A DNA stretch of 26,370 nt from an uncultured Oscillospiraceae bacterium (GTDB lineage Bacteria; Bacillota; Clostridia; Oscillospirales; Oscillospiraceae). Location: positions 1-26,370 of the forward strand of contig CAPGBJ010000049.1 of NCBI GenBank assembly GCA_948616425.1, read 5' to 3'. This document shows, piece by piece, positions 7,568 through 15,616 of this stretch. Numbering within the stretch: position 1 is the stretch's first letter; every line of letters starts with the position of its first letter. Under the pieces are notes generated by a model. It searched no databases. It was not told where the DNA came from and saw nothing but the letters and a program-made list of their open reading frames with translations. The position numbers and the translations under genes are program-made.

Positions 7568-7792
7568 GATGAATCAACTCCTGCCCTAAGAATTGGAAGT
7601 AAATCTCTCCGCCTAAACGCCGCGCGCATAGATGAAACTTCTCCCGTCCAGAGGCGCGATAGTTCCCACCTGATATCCCCTGTTTGCAGAGGTATGGTCT
7701 TAGAGCCCGTCCGGCGCAAACAGGTTAACAAAGATACGAATCAGGCACCGATGGGCCATGTGCATGACAATTCTTGGCAAGCTCCCCGGTAA
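7568..7792 (-). other. Structured 225-bp gap between the importer and modE genes
   Basis: No gene is seen. Read on the - strand, the gap contains a CCTCTG-CAAA-CAGGGG hairpin (about 7,677-7,692) and a CGCGC/GCGCG stem (about 7,624-7,660) shortly before the modE ribosome site. There is no clear run of T that would make a terminator. It may be a structured leader of the modE-THEP1-mocA transcript. A molybdenum-cofactor riboswitch was considered because of the context, but I cannot match its consensus from memory. Confidence 0.3.
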
Positions 7793-8587
7793 CTACTGAG
7801 GAGCTTGGTCCTTTGCACACATCATCATCAGATACCGGCCACCGTGGCGCAAAACCTCTACGGGACCATAGATATCCTGGAGCGCTAATTGCAGCTGATT
7901 TTGGGATACTGTGGACAGATGCAAATCATGGACCAGCGAGCCCTCTTGCAGCAGCAAGAGATGGTCGGCATAGGCCAGGGCAATATTGACATCGTGGCTA
8001 CATAACAGAACGGCACGTCCCTGTGCGCCAGAGAACGCCTTCAAAAGCTCCAGAATCTGCCGTCGGTTGTGAAAATCCAGGGCGCTGTCCGGTTCGTCCA
8101 ACACAATAAGTCTGGGCTGACACACCAATGTACGAGCCAGCAGGACCAGCTGCTTCTGCCCCTCGCTGAGAGTGATGAAGTCCCGGTCGGCAAACTGCGC
8201 CGCCCCCACCTGTCTCAAGACTTCCAAGGCCCAACTGCGGTGAGCGGGACCGGGAGACTGAAGCAATCCCAACAAGGGGTTAAAGCCCATCAATACTACA
8301 TCCAGGGTGCTCAGAGAGGGGGTGACGCTCCCTTTTTGAGATAAGTAGCCGATGCGCTGGGCGCGACAGCGCTGACGCATGTGGAGCAGTTGCTCCCCTT
8401 CCAGCGTCATGCTGCCCTCGAAAGGGAGCAGACCACACACACAACGCAGCAAAGTGGACTTGCCTGAGCCGTTGCTCCCCAGCAGGGCGCACAGTTCTCC
8501 CTCCTGTACAGTGAAGCTTATCTTTTTCAGCACATTTTCCCGGCCATAGCCCGCACAGATATCCTGTGCCCACAGAAGCTCACTCAT
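7793..8587 (-). CDS. ABC importer ATPase, FecCD/BtuCD-type, probably molybdate or tungstate
   Basis: This 264-residue ATPase of the type II importer family has Walker A in LLGSNGSGKSTLL, the signature LSEGQKQ (Glu replaces the first Gly of LSGGQ), Walker B in LIVLDEPDSALD, and a switch His in LLCSHDV. It powers the permease encoded immediately upstream, overlapping it by eight bases. By sequence alone this class transports siderophores, haem, cobalamin or oxyanions such as molybdate (the MolABC type of Haemophilus). The ModE-like operator on the operon promoter and the adjacent cofactor genes favour molybdate or tungstate. Confidence 0.92.
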   Translation of the reverse strand: MSELLWAQDICAGYGRENVLKKISFTVQEGELCALLGSNGSGKSTLLRCVCGLLPFEGSMTLEGEQLLHMRQRCRAQRIGYLSQKGSVTPSLSTLDVVLMGFNPLLGLLQSPGPAHRSWALEVLRQVGAAQFADRDFITLSEGQKQLVLLARTLVCQPRLIVLDEPDSALDFHNRRQILELLKAFSGAQGRAVLLCSHDVNIALAYADHLLLLQEGSLVHDLHLSTVSQNQLQLALQDIYGPVEVLRHGGRYLMMMCAKDQAPQ

Positions 8588-9560
8588 AGAGGGTCTCCTT
8601 TTTGCACATCAGCCAAAGCAGAAAGGGAGCCCCCAGCAGGGAAGTAATAATGCTGATGGGTATCTCGCTGCTGCCAATGCTGCGCGCCAACACGTCGGAC
8701 AGCAACAGAAGCGCGCCGCCGCACAGCCCAGCCAGCACAATGGTGGAGAAACGACTGCTGTGGGTGAGCAGCCGGGCAATGTGAGGGGCCAGTAAGCCGA
8801 TAAAAGAGATCAGGCCGGTGGCACTGATGACTGTTCCCGTTGCTAGGGTGGCCAACATCAAGACCGCTGGGCGCATATATTTAACCGGAACCCCCAGCAT
8901 CCTGGCGTCGTCCTCCTCTAGGCCCAGCAGTAGGATCTGTCTGCGCAGGGCAAACAGGCCTGCCAGACCCAGCAAAATCCAGGGGAGAGTTCTCAGCAAT
9001 TTGGACAGGGTGATGTCCGCAAAACTGCCCATGGTCCAAAACTCGATAGAGGCCAGCTCCTTCTCGGGATCAGCAGTGAGCTTCATCAGCATTAGCACCG
9101 ACTGAGCCAGGGCATTGACCACAATGCCGGACAGCACCAGGTTAGCGATGCCCTGGCGGTTGGACAGGGCAGACAGGGCGAGAGCGACCAACACCGCCAG
9201 AAAGCCGCCAGCGAAAGCCCAAAGTGCCGTGCCCGCCACGCCGCCGCCGAAAAACAGCACAGCCGCTGCCGCTCCCACCGAGGCTCCTGAAGACACACCA
9301 ATGATGTCCGGAGAGGCCAGAGGGTTTTGAAACACGCATTGATACACGCTGCCCGCCACGCCTAGAGCGAAGCCAGCAGACAGGGCCATACAGGTACGCG
9401 GCAGACGCAGAGTGAAAAACACCCGCGCGGCGTAAGGGTCAGACCACAACTGCGTCCAGGGGATGGAGTAGCGGCCCACCACCAGGGACAGAAGGAAGGC
9501 GGCCACGGTGAGGAGCAGAGCGACGGCAAAAAGTACGGCGGACCGTTTTTTACATACCAT
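8580..9560 (-). CDS. ABC importer permease, FecCD family
   Basis: This 326-residue integral membrane protein has roughly nine or ten hydrophobic segments. Family features include FFTLRLPRTCMALSAGFALG near residue 55, the QNPLASPDIIGVSSGASVGA motif near residue 80, and GLISFIGLLAPHIARLL near residue 245. It forms the homodimeric transmembrane channel of the importer. It lies between the lipoprotein gene (11-bp gap) and the ATPase gene (8-bp overlap), so the three form one operon read from the promoter at about 10,700. Family membership is secure; the molybdate or tungstate substrate is inferred from regulation and neighbours. Confidence 0.93.
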   Translation of the reverse strand: MVCKKRSAVLFAVALLLTVAAFLLSLVVGRYSIPWTQLWSDPYAARVFFTLRLPRTCMALSAGFALGVAGSVYQCVFQNPLASPDIIGVSSGASVGAAAAVLFFGGGVAGTALWAFAGGFLAVLVALALSALSNRQGIANLVLSGIVVNALAQSVLMLMKLTADPEKELASIEFWTMGSFADITLSKLLRTLPWILLGLAGLFALRRQILLLGLEEDDARMLGVPVKYMRPAVLMLATLATGTVISATGLISFIGLLAPHIARLLTHSSRFSTIVLAGLCGGALLLLSDVLARSIGSSEIPISIITSLLGAPFLLWLMCKKETLYE

Positions 9561-9571
9561 AGGAGAGGTGC

Positions 9572-10645
9572 TTACTTGCTCAGCAGTTCAGTGCTGACAT
9601 TGACTTGGTAGAAGTCGCGGTAGAACTGCTCAGCGTCCGCTTGAAAGGTCTCAAAGCGATACAGGTCCTCATGCAGAACCGCGGCAATCCATCGGCTGCC
9701 CACCAGAGCGCTGGGTACGGGGGAGTCCCAGGACTCTAGCTCGGAGGGCATGGCATACACCTGGCCGTTTTGAACAGCGGCTAATTGAGACAGCTGGGGG
9801 TCCTGGAGTATCTCGTCTTTGGTGTAGGACGCGCCGGAGGCAATGATGATGACCTCGGGGTTCCAGGAGAGCAGCTGCTCGTAAGAGATATCTGCCCAGT
9901 AGGTATCCTCCAGCCCGGAGGCCACATTCTGACCGCCGCCCAACTCCAGAAGGGTGTTCTGATACATCTTGGCACCGGCGGTGCTCAGATAGCTGCTGTT
10001 GCCCGCCAGGTAGACGGTGGGGTACTGGACGCCATTCAGAGTCTTAGTCAGAAAGTCCAAGGTCTTCTGATTGTAGTCCAGCAGGGCCTGGGCCCGCTCT
10101 TTGGCATCGGTAACGTTGCCCAACAGACTGATGGTACTGTTAAGCTGCTCCAAGCTCTCCGGGTTGACCAGCAGCACCGTCAGTCCCAGCTCCTCCAGGG
10201 CGGGCACGTTGTCCTTCAGCTTCAGAGGCAGAATGATAAGGTCGGGCTGAAGAGCCGCACACCCCTCCAGGTCGAAGGCCTTGGCAGTCCCCACGTTGGG
10301 CAGTTCCAAAAGCCCTGCGGCAGCTAAAGAATAAATGGGTCTGGTGTCTGCCTTGGCCTCAATACCCACCAGCTTGTCCTGCTGGCCCAGGGCAATGAGC
10401 ATAGAGGTGGTAATATAATAGCCGCTAATCAGTCTTTCAGGTTTGGCCTGAATGGTGACCGTTCTCCCAGCCGCGTCGGTTAGGGTGACGGGAAATGCTG
10501 CCTGTTCCTGGCTGGGAATGGAGGGAGATACAGAACCCCCTCCGCTCTGGTCACCGTTGGGCTGATTGGGAGTGGAAGAAGCGCAGGCTACTAGGGTAAA
10601 TGTCATAGCTAACGCCAGCATCAGACTGGGCAGTCTCTTTTTCAT
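9572..10645 (-). CDS. Substrate-binding lipoprotein of the metal-oxyanion ABC importer
   Basis: This 357-residue protein begins with a lipoprotein signal peptide (MKKRLPSLMLALAMTF) and the lipobox LVAC with Cys21, then a Ser/Gly/Pro-rich linker. The rest is a type III (helical backbone) binding protein: VTLTDAAGRTVTIQAKPERLI starts lobe 1, followed by QPDLIILPLKL and a second lobe with SWNPEVIIIASGAS. I chose the ATG at 10,645 because GGAGG lies seven bases before it; an upstream in-frame ATG at 10,660 overlaps that ribosome site. It is anchored outside the cytoplasmic membrane and delivers the ligand to the permease. The ligand is most likely molybdate or tungstate, by context; iron or corrin ligands remain possible. 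Confidence 0.92.
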   Translation of the reverse strand: MKKRLPSLMLALAMTFTLVACASSTPNQPNGDQSGGGSVSPSIPSQEQAAFPVTLTDAAGRTVTIQAKPERLISGYYITTSMLIALGQQDKLVGIEAKADTRPIYSLAAAGLLELPNVGTAKAFDLEGCAALQPDLIILPLKLKDNVPALEELGLTVLLVNPESLEQLNSTISLLGNVTDAKERAQALLDYNQKTLDFLTKTLNGVQYPTVYLAGNSSYLSTAGAKMYQNTLLELGGGQNVASGLEDTYWADISYEQLLSWNPEVIIIASGASYTKDEILQDPQLSQLAAVQNGQVYAMPSELESWDSPVPSALVGSRWIAAVLHEDLYRFETFQADAEQFYRDFYQVNVSTELLSK

Positions 10646-10667
10646 GAGTCGTACCTCCAAGATGTGA

Positions 10668-10695
10668 GTCGTTATATTTATTTAAGTATAACGAT
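10668..10695. promoter_or_regulatory. ModE-box-like palindromic operator
   Basis: A 28-bp palindrome has half-sites GTCGTTATA (10,668-10,676) and TATAACGAT (10,687-10,695) with one mismatch. The inner form CGTTATATT-N6-AGTATAACG has the same half-site and spacing as the Escherichia coli modA operator as I remember it. It lies just downstream of and touching the -10 element of the importer promoter, where a bound regulator would repress. Confidence 0.8.
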
Positions 10696-10722
10696 ATTAG
10701 CACACAAATTCTGATCGGTCAA
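10694..10722 (-). promoter_or_regulatory. Sigma-A-type promoter of the importer operon
   Basis: On the - strand a -35 TTGACC (10,717-10,722) and -10 TAATAT (10,694-10,699) are separated by 17 bases, close to consensus. Transcription would start inside the ModE-like palindrome and run through the lipoprotein, permease and ATPase genes. Confidence 0.75.
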
Positions 10723-10765
10723 GCAATTGTTTTCTATACGCTGTTTACACCTCATGTACTAAAGC

Positions 10766-11071
10766 CTATAAGGAATGCAGGGGGTCATCTGTGAAGCGGA
10801 GCGCAAAGATGACTGCTGGGTAGTCCTTTTCCCTCAATACGGAGAAAAAGAGGATATCGCAGACATCTATATTTAAGAAGATTTGAAATTGATTCCTGTT
10901 ATGGATGCTAGGGCTTGTTTGAAACATGGTAACATGCCCAAACGCCGGCTCTTTTTCCACCATGCTTTGCCAATTTTCCTTGAAATACATCCAGTATTCC
11001 TGCGTCAAATTGGCTTCGTCTGGCGAAAAAATTTCTCGCCATTGGGCATAGTTCCATTTTTCAAACAGCGC
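10766..11071 (-). pseudogene. Unrecognised gene remnant, 5' end missing
   Basis: On the - strand the frame is open from 11,071 (just after an in-frame TAG) to a stop at 10,766, about 101 codons. It includes WNYAQWREIFSPDEAN, YWMYFKENWQSMVEKEP and a hydrophobic FLNIDVCDILFFSVL stretch. The composition looks protein-like, yet no convincing start codon with a ribosome site is seen: the first ATG (11,008) is internal to the coding-like stretch. I read it as the C-terminal part of a gene cut at about 11,070, where a second remnant begins on the opposite strand. The family is not recognised. Local A+T content is higher than in the molybdenum locus. Confidence 0.4.
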
Positions 11072-11166
11072 CTAAAATCAATGAAAAAATCAAGGAGCAA
11101 TTTGACCGCTCGAATCTGAAGACAACCTCGATCTCTGATGAAGATAATTCTTGCTATTTGGTGTAA
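11071..11166 (+). pseudogene. Unrecognised C-terminal gene remnant on the + strand
   Basis: The + frame encodes a short protein-like tail (PKINEKIKEQFDRSNLKTTS and on to a TAA at 11,164-11,166), followed 50 bases later by a good terminator. There is no start codon nearby in a credible context. It looks like the last ~31 codons of a gene whose body was lost in the rearrangement that also truncated the - strand remnant next to it. Confidence 0.35.
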
Positions 11167-11216
11167 CCCATCAAAAAGGGGAAGCATCGAAAGTGGGCAC
11201 CTGCTCCAATAAGGAA

Positions 11217-11247
11217 ATCACCTCAGTGAAAACTGGGGTGATTTTTC
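11217..11247 (+). terminator. Intrinsic terminator
   Basis: A 10-bp stem (ATCACCTCAG at 11,217-11,226 with CTGGGGTGAT at 11,233-11,242, one G-T pair) has a six-base loop and is followed by TTTTTCT. It matches the end of the lost + strand gene whose tail is at 11,071-11,166. From here to 11,364 I see no gene. Confidence 0.75.
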
Positions 11248-11364
11248 TATTGACCACAGAGATACTACAGACGACTTTCAGAAAAATTTCTGGCGGGTTG
11301 TCACGTAATCCTGCCGCCCTGTTCATTGGATATTGCAATGTAGCCTTTGCGGTGTGTATTGGCA

Positions 11365-12183
11365 TTACGGAAGCACAAGACTGCCGGTTGTTTTTCCGTC
11401 CACAGCAAAGGAGAAAAAAGCGCCTTGACTGATCGCCGCAACGTAACCGCCCTCAGTCCAATCAAAGCCGTCCTGCTCCTCCAGCAGCTTCAGCGTCTCC
11501 CGCAGCTGGAGCATGGCGGCGAAAGCGTGCTTGCAGGGGTAGCCGCAGTAGCAGCTGCAAGTGAGGTTTTTGATCTCTCCGCCGCCGTAGTCAAACTCGA
11601 TCTCATAAGGGGAAGTGCCCTCCACAATTCCCCGCCCATGACCGCGGTCCATACAGAGGTAGACCACCCGGTTCTCTGCATAGTAGTCGTGTCCGCGCTC
11701 CGCAATGGCACCGATAATCTTCATCCCGCTGAGGTCGTCCAGCTGGAAGCCGTGGTCATCGCTGCCGGACACATAGATGTCGTCCTCCTTGTCAGGGGCC
11801 TTGAACCAGGTGATGATTTTCTCATAGGGGATTGTTAGGGGATCAAAGGCCACCAGGTGGGAGCCGGCCATGCGGAGTTCTCCGGAGATGTGGGTGTCCG
11901 CCACGGCGATCACCCGCTTGTAATCGGAGAGCTTGATCTAGAAGCTGTAGTTCACGGCGGTCACACGCCCCCGCAGCCCCTCCAGCTTGCCGTCTACATA
12001 GACGGTATCTCCCACCTGGAGGTCAAACTGGTCGTTGTAGTAGGAAAGGTTCATCCCCCGTTTGGGGAAATAGACCTGCACCAGGGACTTTTTCGGCGCG
12101 GAGACCGGAGCCTCTTTTTTGGGCCGGGTAATATTGTCGGTATCTCCTTGAATCTCACGCCAAAAACCAATTTTACGCTTCAT
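11365..12183 (-). pseudogene. SWIM zinc-finger protein gene with an in-frame amber stop
   Basis: One continuous - strand frame of 273 codons runs from ATG 12,183 (GGGAGG seven bases upstream) to the stop at 11,365, broken only by a TAG at 11,938-11,940. The first part (81 codons) includes FDLQVGDTVYVDGKLEGLRGRV, a KOW/Tudor-like beta segment. After the TAG the second part continues IKLSDYKRVIAVADTH and carries the SWIM motif CSCYCGYPCKHAFAAML, a CxC...CxH zinc site for nucleic acid or protein binding. The frame and sense are kept on both sides, so the stop is a single-codon lesion. The gene is divergent from the exonuclease-like gene at 12,364. Function is unknown. Confidence 0.75.
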
Positions 12184-12363
12184 AGGACATCCTCCCTTTA
12201 CTATGGCGTCTCGTGTTGTGCTTCCAGCTTACAGCAGAAGGTGTCCCATAAAACTCCCTTTTTATTTTTTTTGTTTCGATCGGAGACAAGACATAGAAAA
12301 GTACGGTTTAAGGTACAGCTTCTCTGATATTCTGTCGGCAGAGTTCAGAGAGGAGGAGCACCT

Positions 12364-13733
12364 ATGTATGTACTTATGGATCTGGAGTGGTTCTGTACCA
12401 GGCGTGGGAACATACGCCCCACGCAGCTTGCGGCGCTCCGCGTTGATGAAAACTGGCGGGAACTGGATCGCTTCTTTTCCCGGATCAGCCCAGACCGTGC
12501 AGACACACCCGACTGGACCCACATAGCCTTTTCCGGCGGAAAGCCGGAGGATTTTTTATGCGCACCCACCCTGTCCGCAGCACTGCGCAACCTTCGTATG
12601 TGGATCCAAAAGGATGATGTGCTGTGCTGGTGGGCGGAAGATGCGCCCAAAATTTTCAAGCGACTCCACACCCCGCTTTTGCAGACACCGCCCGCCGTGC
12701 CTCACCGGGTCCTGCTGGACCACGTGAGTCCCATCCTGGCTTTGAGAGACATCGCGCAGAAAAATCCCTACAAAATTGCCGCCTCCCTGGGTTTGATCGT
12801 CCCCGCGCCCGCCCACTGCTCTGAGCACGATATACTGACCGTCCAGGCTGTCCTCCAGGCCCTGGACTTCCCTCAGGAAAATCTGAGCAGGCAGGCCAAA
12901 CGATGGACAAGCCGCTGCGGTTCCAGGCAGGCCCCTGTCCATGCGGACATGCCCTATCAGCTGGATGCCAGTACGGGACTGTTCCACAGAAAGGACTGCG
13001 GCGATATCCCGGACGGCGCGGTTCTGTCCGGCTATACCTCATTTAAGCCGTGCTTCCAGGGCAAGGCCCTGCCCTGCCCCTGTCTGACGGAAGAGTACCG
13101 CAGGGCAAAGCGGGAACGGAACCAGAGCATCATTGATCGCTCCCAGTATAATTTCGCCTATGCCAAGACCTCCCCGGTGTTTCACCGGAGAGACTGCTCC
13201 TATATTCTGTCCGCCAACAGCATTATGGGTTCCGTCTTTTACGACGCCTGCGCAAAGACAGGGCGGCGGCCCTGCAAGCTGTGCAAGCCGTCCGCCCTGG
13301 AGCTGGTCAGAATTCCCGAAAAAATATATGCGCCAGTTAAGCCGTCCCATGGGCCGTTCCAGAAGAATCTGCCCAACCCGGAACAGCGGGCCATCCAGCG
13401 CCTGAAGCAGTCCCAGGAGGAGCGCAGGAACGCCCCACTTGATTCCATGACCGGCCAGGAGCGGGCGGACCTACTCACCCTCACCCAGCCGGGCTACGCC
13501 TTTTGGGCCGCTTCCGGGTATCAGACCTTTCACCGGCGGGACTGCCGCAAGCTGAAAGGGCTGTCCAACTTGAGGGGGTTCTCCCATTTTCTGGACGCAA
13601 GCCGCGCGGGCTATACACCGTGCAAGCTGTGCAAGCCCACCAAAAAGCAGGATATGATCTACTCCATCCCCATTACCAACCAAAAACGGCAGGACGAATC
13701 GGTTCAGGATTTGGTTGCCCTATGTGCAATACG
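12364..13733 (+). CDS. DEDDh exonuclease-like protein with three His/Cys zinc-type modules; 3' end lost
   Basis: The N-terminal ~180 residues resemble a DnaQ-like 3'-5' exonuclease: Asp6 and Glu8 in VLMDLEW, an acidic motif in CWWAEDAPKIF, and an H-x4-D motif in AHCSEHDILTVQ. Then come three repeats of FHR(K/R)DC followed by a Cys pair: residues 207-240 (degenerate PCPC), 273-309 (PCKLCKP) and 389-425 (PCKLCKP). These resemble Ada-type metal-binding modules often placed at the ends of nucleases. GAGGAGGAG precedes the ATG. The protein-like sequence stops making sense after LVALCA near 13,733; the frame stays open to 14,844 only as antisense of a recombinase, so that part is not native. The truncation coincides with the edge of mobile DNA. 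Confidence 0.65.
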
Positions 13734-13761
13734 TATAAAGAAGTTTTCTCTATTGGGAGTG

Positions 13762-13793
13762 CAACCGCATGATGTTGTGGCGTCATGCGGTTG
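13762..13793. repeat. Perfect inverted repeat at the edge of the outer element
   Basis: An 11-bp perfect stem (CAACCGCATGA at 13,762-13,772 with TCATGCGGTTG at 13,783-13,793) has a ten-base loop and overlaps the stop codon of the recombinase remnant. A short TCGTTTT follows on the + strand, so it may end transcription from the + side. It could also be part of the attachment site of the outer element. Confidence 0.6.
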
Positions 13794-15012
13794 TCGTTTT
13801 GCTATACTGGCTAAACTCCGGGGAAAAATCAATCTCCCCAATAAAGTTATAATGTACGTCAATGCGCTGGGTGCGATGGCCGCTGGACTTATCCGGGGCG
13901 TGGACAACTACCTTTTCCACAAACTCACGCAAAAGGGCCGGAGTCAGCTCGGTGGGTTCGGTGTACTTCCGTACAATTTTCAGGAAATTCTGAATATTGA
14001 CAGCCTGGGCCTCCGTCTCGGCTACAACGCCTCGCAATTCCTCTGCGGACTGTTTCAGATCCAACTGCTCCTTTTCATAGTCCTCGTACAACCGGGTAAA
14101 CCGCTCTACACTCAACGCCCCCGCCACACGATCTTCATAAAGCTGTTGAATAATGCGGTCAAGTTCGCTGATGCGCCGCTCCTGCTTTTCCAGCTTGCGC
14201 TTGGCCCGCTCCTGCTCGGTACGCTGCGCCGCTGTCTTATTTTCCATGACGCGCCGAACAAACTCGTCCTCGTCATCCTGTGCGTAGGCCACAACACGCT
14301 GCAGGTTCTGGAGTACAAGTTCTTCCAGTACCACGGCCCTGATATAATGTGCGGTACATTGTTTTCTGGAGCGGTAGTTTGCACAAGTGTAACTCTCCTG
14401 TTCTTTTGTAAATGTAACGGTGCGGTGGTGGTACAGCTTTGCTCCGCAGTCGGCGCAGTAGGCCAGCCCGGAGAACAATCCCATTTCGCCCAGCTTGGTA
14501 GGGCGGCGACGCTGCTCCCGATTTTTCTGTACGATTTCCCATGTCTCCCTGTCAATAATCGCCTTGTGGGTGCCCTCAAACACCGCCCGCTTATCGGGGG
14601 GATTGATGATTGCTTTCTTGCTCTTATAGGAGAGTTTGGTGGTCTTGAAATTCGTTGTGCGGCCCAAATAAGTATCTTGATCCAAAATACTCAGAACAGT
14701 TGCGGGATTCCAACGGCAGGGATCATCTGGGTAGTAACGGCTTGTCCGGCCTGTGCGCCGAAACTCAATCGTCCCCGGCGTTGGGATTTCCCTCTCTTTC
14801 AGCATCCGGGCAATTTTACCGGGGCCGTTGCCCTCCACACATAGCTGGAAAATCAACTCCACCACGGGGGCGGTTTCCTCGTCCACCAAAAGCTGTCCGT
14901 CCTCGCCCTTTATGTAGCCGTAGGGGGCCTTTGACGCCAGCCGTTGGCCCGACATCCCTTTGTTTCGGAAAACCGCCCGTATCTTCTTCGAGGTGTCTTT
15001 GGCATACCACTC
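13783..15012 (-). pseudogene. Large serine recombinase, C-terminal part, split by the inner element
   Basis: The - strand frame from WYAKDTSKKIRAVFRNKG to the stop encodes the last ~410 residues of a large serine recombinase: the end of the catalytic domain and its long helix, the recombinase domain (SKAPYGYIKGEDGQLLVDEE), a zinc ribbon (YCADCGAKLYHH and TCANYRSRKQCTAH), a coiled coil, and the usual IDVHYNFIGEIDF ending. The catalytic serine and first ~130 residues are missing. A fragment of the catalytic domain ending in FRNIINE lies at 24,363-24,521. Joining the two across the inner element gives an uninterrupted NIINEWYAKDTSKK motif. The longer open frame up to 15,120 runs into the inner element's end and is not native. 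Confidence 0.88.
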
Positions 15013-15015
15013 ATT
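15010..15015. repeat. Left attachment-site core of the inner element
   Basis: CTCATT (AATGAG on the recombinase strand) is repeated directly at 24,363-24,368. The crossover must lie within these six bases. They contain the GA dinucleotide used by TnpX/TndX-type enzymes, though AA, at the dyad centre, is also possible. Confidence 0.8.
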
Positions 15016-15019
15016 AGTC

Positions 15020-15039
15020 AACCTTACATAAAGAATGAT
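15020..15039. repeat. Left terminal inverted repeat of the inner element
   Basis: AACCTTACATAAAGAATGAT is matched by its reverse complement at 24,343-24,362 with one mismatch in 20. In the circular form the two arms would face each other across ten bases that include the core, giving a symmetric attP. Confidence 0.85.
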
Positions 15040-15046
15040 ATAAAAA

Positions 15047-15070
15047 GCAGTGCATTGGCGGTCAATTACC
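15047..15070. repeat. Subterminal repeat, copy 1
   Basis: The reverse complement of this 24-bp stretch (GGTAATTGACCGCCAATGCACTGC on the - strand, as two parts GGTAATTGACC and GCCAATGCACTGC) matches 22,603-22,627 at about 22 of 25 positions. The second copy lies in the promoter region of the element's recombinase gene, so a shared DNA-binding protein is possible. Confidence 0.6.
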
Positions 15071-15091
15071 TCCGGCGAGATGGTGCAGCGT

Positions 15092-15117
15092 ATTATCGGT
15101 AGCGGCCTTCCGATAAT
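15092..15117. repeat. Hairpin upstream of tnpV
   Basis: ATTATCGG (15,092-15,099) pairs perfectly with CCGATAAT (15,110-15,117) around a ten-base loop, 32 bases before the tnpV start. It has no T-run, so a leader structure or protein site is more likely than a terminator. Confidence 0.5.
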
Positions 15118-15149
15118 CAAACTGGACTACCACATAGGAGGCAAAGACG

Positions 15150-15536
15150 ATGAACGAATTGAAAGCGAGAATCCATGACGAGACAAACGGCCTCGACTAC
15201 ATCCTTGTTGGGGACTACTACATTCCGGCCATTGAACTGCCGGAGGACGATGACCGCCCCATTGGGAAATGGGGACGGATGCACCGGGCATACCTGAAAG
15301 AAACGACCCCGCTTCTGCTCAACCATCTGATTTTGACGGGCAAGCTGCACACATACCTTGCCGACCTTAACGAACAAGCACAAAACCGCTACCGTCTCAT
15401 TGTCCAGCAGATGGCTGATACCGAAGGCGTAACTGAGGACTTGAAGCGGCGTTCTCAATGGGCGTGGGTACAGGCCATGAACAGCATCGCCAGTTGTGCT
15501 GAAGAAATTATCAGAGACGAGATATGCAATGCTTAG
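15150..15536 (+). CDS. tnpV: TnpV-family transposon-encoded protein
   Basis: This 128-residue protein matches the TnpV family of Tn4451-like elements: DYILVGDYYIPAIELPEDD, then GKWGRMHRAYLKETTPLLLN, and a C-terminal helix region ADTEGVTEDLKRRSQWAWVQ ending in EEIIRDEI. The start follows AGGAGG by eight bases. The biochemical role of TnpV is not established; it is a reliable marker of this element class. It stands alone at the left end and is followed by a terminator-like hairpin. The family call is confident, while any role in excision or control is conjecture. Confidence 0.88.
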   Translation: MNELKARIHDETNGLDYILVGDYYIPAIELPEDDDRPIGKWGRMHRAYLKETTPLLLNHLILTGKLHTYLADLNEQAQNRYRLIVQQMADTEGVTEDLKRRSQWAWVQAMNSIASCAEEIIRDEICNA

Positions 15537-15583
15537 TGGGTTCAATGCCCTTGCAAATGCGCTACTGTGAGTGCGCAAATACC

Positions 15584-15616
15584 GAAAGCCGGCTTACTAC
15601 AAGTAGGCCGGCTTTC
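15584..15616 (+). terminator. Terminator-like hairpin after tnpV
   Basis: GAAAGCCGGC pairs with GCCGGCTTTC in a 10-bp stem with a short inner CTAC/GTAG helix, 48 bases after the tnpV stop. The tail CAGCGTTTATG is only weakly T-rich. A second smaller hairpin (15,559-15,577) precedes it. Confidence 0.65.

Noticed and set aside
7259..7792. 177-residue + strand open frame
   Set aside because: It covers modE in antisense and the structured gap; no ribosome site or domain supports it.
7793..10645. Iron-siderophore or cobalamin importer
   Set aside because: The family allows it, but the ModE-like operator and neighbouring cofactor genes fit molybdate or tungstate better; it is kept as an alternative only.
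11938..11940. Pyrrolysine or programmed read-through at the amber codon
   Set aside because: No pyl genes or PYLIS-like element are seen, and the neighbouring genes are also decayed, so a nonsense mutation is simpler.
12364..14844. A single 826-residue + strand protein
   Set aside because: After about codon 457 the frame runs antisense through a clear large serine recombinase gene and loses all family features; only the first part is treated as native.
15013..15120. N-terminal extension of the recombinase remnant to ATG 15,120
   Set aside because: This stretch lies inside the inner element's left end and has no recombinase features; the frame is open by chance.
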